A stretch of 27,319 nucleotides of DNA from a bacterium. GTDB lineage: Bacteria; Bacillota_I; Bacilli_A; RFN20; DUOF01. The translations under genes and the position numbers were made by a program. Of this stretch, positions 24,142 to 27,319 are shown one piece after another. The notes under the pieces are model-generated. The model had not been told where the DNA came from. It made no database searches and worked only from the letters and a program-made list of their open reading frames with translations. Position 1 is the stretch's first letter. Every line of letters starts with the position of its first letter. Location: contig DUOF01000029.1 of NCBI GenBank assembly GCA_012839015.1, positions 1 to 27,319 on the forward strand, read 5' to 3'.

Positions 24142-24351
24142 AAAACCAATCGATTTTATATTAACTTATATTTTAGAGTTAAAGAAATTAGTAGTTCAAG
24201 CGTTATAAACAGGCGGATTTTTAATGTATATAACACATAAAATGTTCAAAAATTATCGCTTTTAGCACACAAATTGAGTCCTCAAAAATTATTAGTTTAA
24301 ACACCATTAATATTATAAAACATAGATATAAGTTTTTAAAATATATCCTCA
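24142..24351. other. gene-free AT-rich spacer between HIT and degV
   Basis: Nothing coding is visible. The 11-mer TCAAAAATTAT occurs twice, at 24246-24256 and 24282-24292. I see no hairpin terminator after the HIT gene and no recognised RNA gene. Confidence 0.6.
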
Positions 24352-24759
24352 CTAACTTCTTGTTATCTTATCCATTAACAGAGATAAGTGTTTTTGAGTT
24401 ATCTCTCTGCTATTATATTTGTAATCAAACTCCTCTTTATTGTAACGTGGGATAACGTGGATGTGAGTGTGAAAAACACTTTGACCCGCTTCCTCGTTTA
24501 TGTTGCTAATAATATTAAAACCCTTGGCATTTAACCTACTACCAAGTATCTCACTAACCTTGTTTACAGCATGCATTAAACTATTCACCGTGTCTTGATT
24601 TGTCTCTAGTAAGTTTCTAGAGTGAGTTTTAGGCACTATTAACGTGTGTCCATCCGTTATTTGACTTAAGTCTAGGAAGGCAACTACTTCTTCGTCTTCA
24701 TAGACAATATTAGCAGGTATTTCTTTTTTAGCGATTTTACAAAAAAGACAGTTTTTCAT
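24352..24759 (-). CDS. hit: HIT family nucleotide hydrolase
   Basis: A 135-residue histidine-triad protein that hydrolyses nucleotide phosphoramidates or similar adenylates (Hint class). The catalytic triad motif HTHIHVIP is at about residues 97-104, and the early CLFCKI, GHTLIVPK and GFNI-x-SNINEEAGQSV segments are typical. A GGGGG SD directly follows the terminator of the upstream PrsA-like gene. hit and prsA also lie near each other in Bacillus. No own promoter could be placed, so read-through from the PrsA-like unit is possible. Confidence 0.93.
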   Translation of the reverse strand: MKNCLFCKIAKKEIPANIVYEDEEVVAFLDLSQITDGHTLIVPKTHSRNLLETNQDTVNSLMHAVNKVSEILGSRLNAKGFNIISNINEEAGQSVFHTHIHVIPRYNKEEFDYKYNSREITQKHLSLLMDKITRS

Positions 24760-24775
24760 TTTATTTCCCCCTTAT

Positions 24776-24802
24776 AAAAATAGGGATTTGATCCCTATTT
24801 TT
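24776..24802 (-). terminator. terminator of the PrsA-like unit
   Basis: AAAAATAGGGAT and ATCCCTATTTTT form a perfect 12-bp stem with a 3-base loop; it overlaps the stop at 24801-24803. The A/T arms give five T residues at the end on the minus strand. Symmetric enough to act in both directions. Confidence 0.8.
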
Positions 24803-26027
24803 AATCTTCTTGCTTAGTATATTTAGACTCAATATATTCTACTAAGTCTTCATCATATATTTCTATTTCATAGTCTTTGAAATAGTGTTCAAACACCTCT
24901 AGAGTGGTTACTTCTCCCTTAAGTAGTAGTGCTGCATCAATTCTATCTATCGAAGTTTCATCTTCAAAATCAATTAATTCAACTTTTACTATGTACAGGT
25001 TATTATCTACCGATAAGATTGTATTACTGTATTCGAAGTTTTTGTCTGTGTCAGTTTTATGAGTAAGATAATTACTATCTCCTAGACCAAACAATTTTTC
25101 TTGCACATTGTTAGCAAATAAACGATTTCTAATGGACTCGTCGAATAAACTATCATTCTTATTATTAACTATCTCAGTTTTAACATATTCTTTCTTATCT
25201 ATCGCTTCTAGTTGATAGTTTTTAGATTCTTCCGGCAAACACATTTTATCTCCACAAGTAGAAAACTTTTGGGACAATGAGTAGAACTCGCTACCTGGAT
25301 TATCCATTAACTTTTCAAAGTCATCGACGATTAGTTGTTTCTCTGTGTCTTTTTGCCTATTTTCTATATCGTGTAAGTCACTTATTATACCATCATATAA
25401 ATCTTTAACTGCTTCCGTTAGATCATTTAGAGTCTTAAATGGTTCTTTAGAAGTATCTTTAGTTATTTCATAGTAAGTTAGTTTTCTATAGTTACTTCTA
25501 GTAAGAACACCTGCTTTTTTATTAATGATGTAATCAGCGATTAAAATATCTTGATATAATTCATATTTAATCGTTTTATTAATGAAATCGTCGTAATTAT
25601 AAGTGAAATACTTACTGTCTAAATAATCAGTAGTAGAATCTTCATCAATACTGTAAAGATTGCTTCTTAGGTAGTTAGCAAATGTTGACTCATCAAACTC
25701 GCCGTTAAGATTGAATTCCCCTCCAGTAACAAGACTTAACATTTTCTTGTTAACTTGGTTTTGATACCACTCTATCTCGTATGGTTCACTCATAAAGTTT
25801 TCTTCTACTATATATTCTAAGATTAAATTAAAAGCAGTTTCCTTGTCATTATTTTTGATGTAGTCATACAGTTCACCCTTGGTTATACTATTTACTCCAT
25901 TTGGGTTAATGACTAGGTTTGCGTCCTTGTCAGACAAGTCAGCCTTCCTTGTAACAATTGTGTCCTTACATCCAGTAATAACTAGGGATAGAACAACAAT
26001 GGATAATATTTTGATTATATTCTTCAT
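24801..26027 (-). CDS. PrsA/SurA-like exported lipoprotein
   Basis: A 408-residue predicted lipoprotein: MKNIIKIL followed by a hydrophobic stretch and the lipobox V-I-T-G-C with the lipidated Cys at 20. After a short linker, NSITKGELYDYIKN resembles the SurA/PrsA N-terminal chaperone helix (I-T-K-x-E-L-Y). A parvulin-like patch can be traced around EKLMDNPGSEFYSLSQKFST, but the GGDLG-type core is missing, so PPIase activity is doubtful; it may be a chaperone only. The middle carries C-x4-C (CGDKMC), which could form a disulfide outside the cell. The ATG follows the upstream stop with no gap, so the two foldase-like genes are coupled. Confidence 0.72.
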   Translation of the reverse strand: MKNIIKILSIVVLSLVITGCKDTIVTRKADLSDKDANLVINPNGVNSITKGELYDYIKNNDKETAFNLILEYIVEENFMSEPYEIEWYQNQVNKKMLSLVTGGEFNLNGEFDESTFANYLRSNLYSIDEDSTTDYLDSKYFTYNYDDFINKTIKYELYQDILIADYIINKKAGVLTRSNYRKLTYYEITKDTSKEPFKTLNDLTEAVKDLYDGIISDLHDIENRQKDTEKQLIVDDFEKLMDNPGSEFYSLSQKFSTCGDKMCLPEESKNYQLEAIDKKEYVKTEIVNNKNDSLFDESIRNRLFANNVQEKLFGLGDSNYLTHKTDTDKNFEYSNTILSVDNNLYIVKVELIDFEDETSIDRIDAALLLKGEVTTLEVFEHYFKDYEIEIYDEDLVEYIESKYTKQED

Positions 26028-27319
26028 CTATTCTCCCCCCTGTTCTGGAGTATAAACAAATCCGTTTTTAAAGGTAAAACTACATTTACTATCAGTTTCA
26101 AGACATACTAATGGTATTATTAACTTCTGCATAGATTCATGCTGTCTTAACTCTACCTTGCTTGATAATACATCAATACTAGCATTAATCTCATTTTCAA
26201 ATCTAATTTCTTGATATTCAATTTGTTTATTTAAGAAATCAGAGAATAGTCTACTTAATTCTTCGTCTACTATTTCAATATTATATAAATCAAAGTATTT
26301 TCTTACCATACCATAATCAATGTATTTTTCACTTGAATCATCATAAAGTCCTAGGGTTGCATATTCCCTCGCAAACTTTTCAAGTTGTTTCTTTCTTTCA
26401 TTGGCATTTGATTCAGGATAACCATATTCAATAAAAGATATATAATCATCATTTAAATCAGGATTAGCATCAAAATATTTATCAGCATCTTCATCAAATG
26501 GTGACTTATTGATTGAAATATAATGTAGAGCGCTTTCGCTTCTTACTACTAAGATTGGGTGTCCACTTGTATTAACTAGTACTTGTTGCTTACCTAAAGC
26601 ACCAAAACCACTTGTTTCCCCGCTTGGCATTCTAACATTTAACTCTTCATAGACACCTTTGTCTAATAGCTCTTGTTCAATTTCTCCATCGTTTACTAAA
26701 AATCTAAATGTCTTAGTATTAAATAGATTATTGAATATAGCATTGCGTGGATACATGACCGTTGTAAGAGCATCATTATCCCTATCATCATAACCGATTA
26801 CTGCAGTAACATTTCCAGATTTAGAATCTAGTGTCTTTGCTGCACTAAGCGGGATTCCCTCAATTCCATTTATATAGAAGTTGCTAAGGAAAGCAGCATC
26901 AAATAGACTGATGTCTGCACCTTGGATAAATTTTGCATATGCTAGTAGAGCAAATTTTATTTCATCAGCGATATCACTGGTTAGACCTACTAATCCTTGG
27001 TCACCACCATAGTCTTTAGTACTAGAGTCATCAGATCTCTCTGCTACTCGGTAAAATCTTTCGCCCTCTAATAGGCTAGTAGTTATTCCTGCTATTTTCT
27101 TAGCATCAGTATTAGTAATGGTTTTATTAACCATGTCTAAATTTGGCTCTTTACTCAAATTAACCCTTACTTCAGATATATGGAATGGAAGGTTAGTAGA
27201 CAAATAACCTTTATAGTATTCACTTTCTGCTTCTTTCCAATATCTTTCAGTAACTTTTTGCGTTTGTAGTTCTAGGTACCATTTATCCCTTAATTCATCT
27301 TCACTAGTTACCCCCTCAG
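26028..27319 (-). CDS. parvulin-type PPIase (PrsA-like), 5' end missing
   Basis: The frame is open to the right window edge (430 codons seen), so the N-terminus and any signal peptide are outside. Near the edge PFHISEVRV, then AKKIAGITTSLLEGERFYRVAERSDD and YGGDQG follow the parvulin rotamase pattern (HI-x-V, A-x-x-I-x-x-x-L-x-x-G-x-x-F, A-x-x-S-D-D, GGD-x-G). Expected role: folding of exported proteins at the membrane surface. The region after about 150 residues, with a C-x6-C pair near the end, matches nothing I know. A TTG at 27203 could be mistaken for a start, but the frame continues upstream with coding-like sequence. Confidence 0.72.
   Translation of the reverse strand, partial: EGVTSEDELRDKWYLELQTQKVTERYWKEAESEYYKGYLSTNLPFHISEVRVNLSKEPNLDMVNKTITNTDAKKIAGITTSLLEGERFYRVAERSDDSSTKDYGGDQGLVGLTSDIADEIKFALLAYAKFIQGADISLFDAAFLSNFYINGIEGIPLSAAKTLDSKSGNVTAVIGYDDRDNDALTTVMYPRNAIFNNLFNTKTFRFLVNDGEIEQELLDKGVYEELNVRMPSGETSGFGALGKQQVLVNTSGHPILVVRSESALHYISINKSPFDEDADKYFDANPDLNDDYISFIEYGYPESNANERKKQLEKFAREYATLGLYDDSSEKYIDYGMVRKYFDLYNIEIVDEELSRLFSDFLNKQIEYQEIRFENEINASIDVLSSKVELRQHESMQKLIIPLVCLETDSKCSFTFKNGFVYTPEQGGE

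Noticed and set aside
27203..27319. TTG at 27203 as start of the parvulin-like gene
   Set aside because: The frame remains open with coding-like residues to the window edge, and there is no SD before the TTG.
1..27319. CRISPR array, tRNA genes, insertion sequences
   Set aside because: No spaced repeats, cloverleaf-like segments or transposase reading frames were seen on either strand.

Overview
The window is AT-rich, densely packed DNA from a low-GC Bacillota. Gene content and order point to a relative of Bacilli/Erysipelotrichia: degV-comFA-comFC-(csp)-secA-prfB-yitT-ctp-uvrB follows the order of the Bacillus subtilis yviA/comF/secA/prfB/yvjA/ctpB/uvrB neighbourhood. TGA is read as stop: comFC ends in TGA, and release factor 2 is present with its autoregulatory frameshift. 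This excludes the UGA=Trp code of Mycoplasma. A secreted amidase and a peptidoglycan-binding protease suggest a cell wall. No tRNA, rRNA, IS element or CRISPR array was seen.

Layout. Positions 1-540 hold a plus-strand cold-shock gene and its terminator. Minus-strand genes 535-5810 read mscS -> DUF951 -> two fused ATPase/FtsX-type permease ABC proteins. Positions 5927-8448 are the only multi-gene plus-strand block: three tightly linked genes for a large protein with two HEPN-type RNase motifs, a small protein resembling a minimal nucleotidyltransferase (MNT) without its catalytic residues, and a small HepT-like protein whose R-x4-H motif is changed to S-x4-S. This is the best candidate for an undescribed system. 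Minus strand resumes with gltX (8447-10105), two tandem paralogous genes of unknown family (10195-11111) behind a palindrome-overlapped promoter, and a cell-wall amidase (11234-11905).

Positions 11975-21050 are one long co-directional run: secA -> prfB -> yitT -> ctp protease -> uvrB -> Na+/Ca2+ exchanger -> secG, with overlaps or gaps of at most 44 nt, started by a promoter at 21076-21103 and ended by a hairpin at 11932-11954. It links the translocation motor and SecG with peptide release, DNA repair and envelope proteolysis. Upstream lie a second csp gene, the comFA-comFC DNA-uptake pair, degV, a HIT hydrolase, and two adjacent PrsA/parvulin-like exported foldases, the second cut by the window edge.

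Starts were chosen from Shine-Dalgarno (SD) spacing and family N-termini; several are downstream of the longest possible ORF. All functional calls are from reading the sequences; no database search was run.
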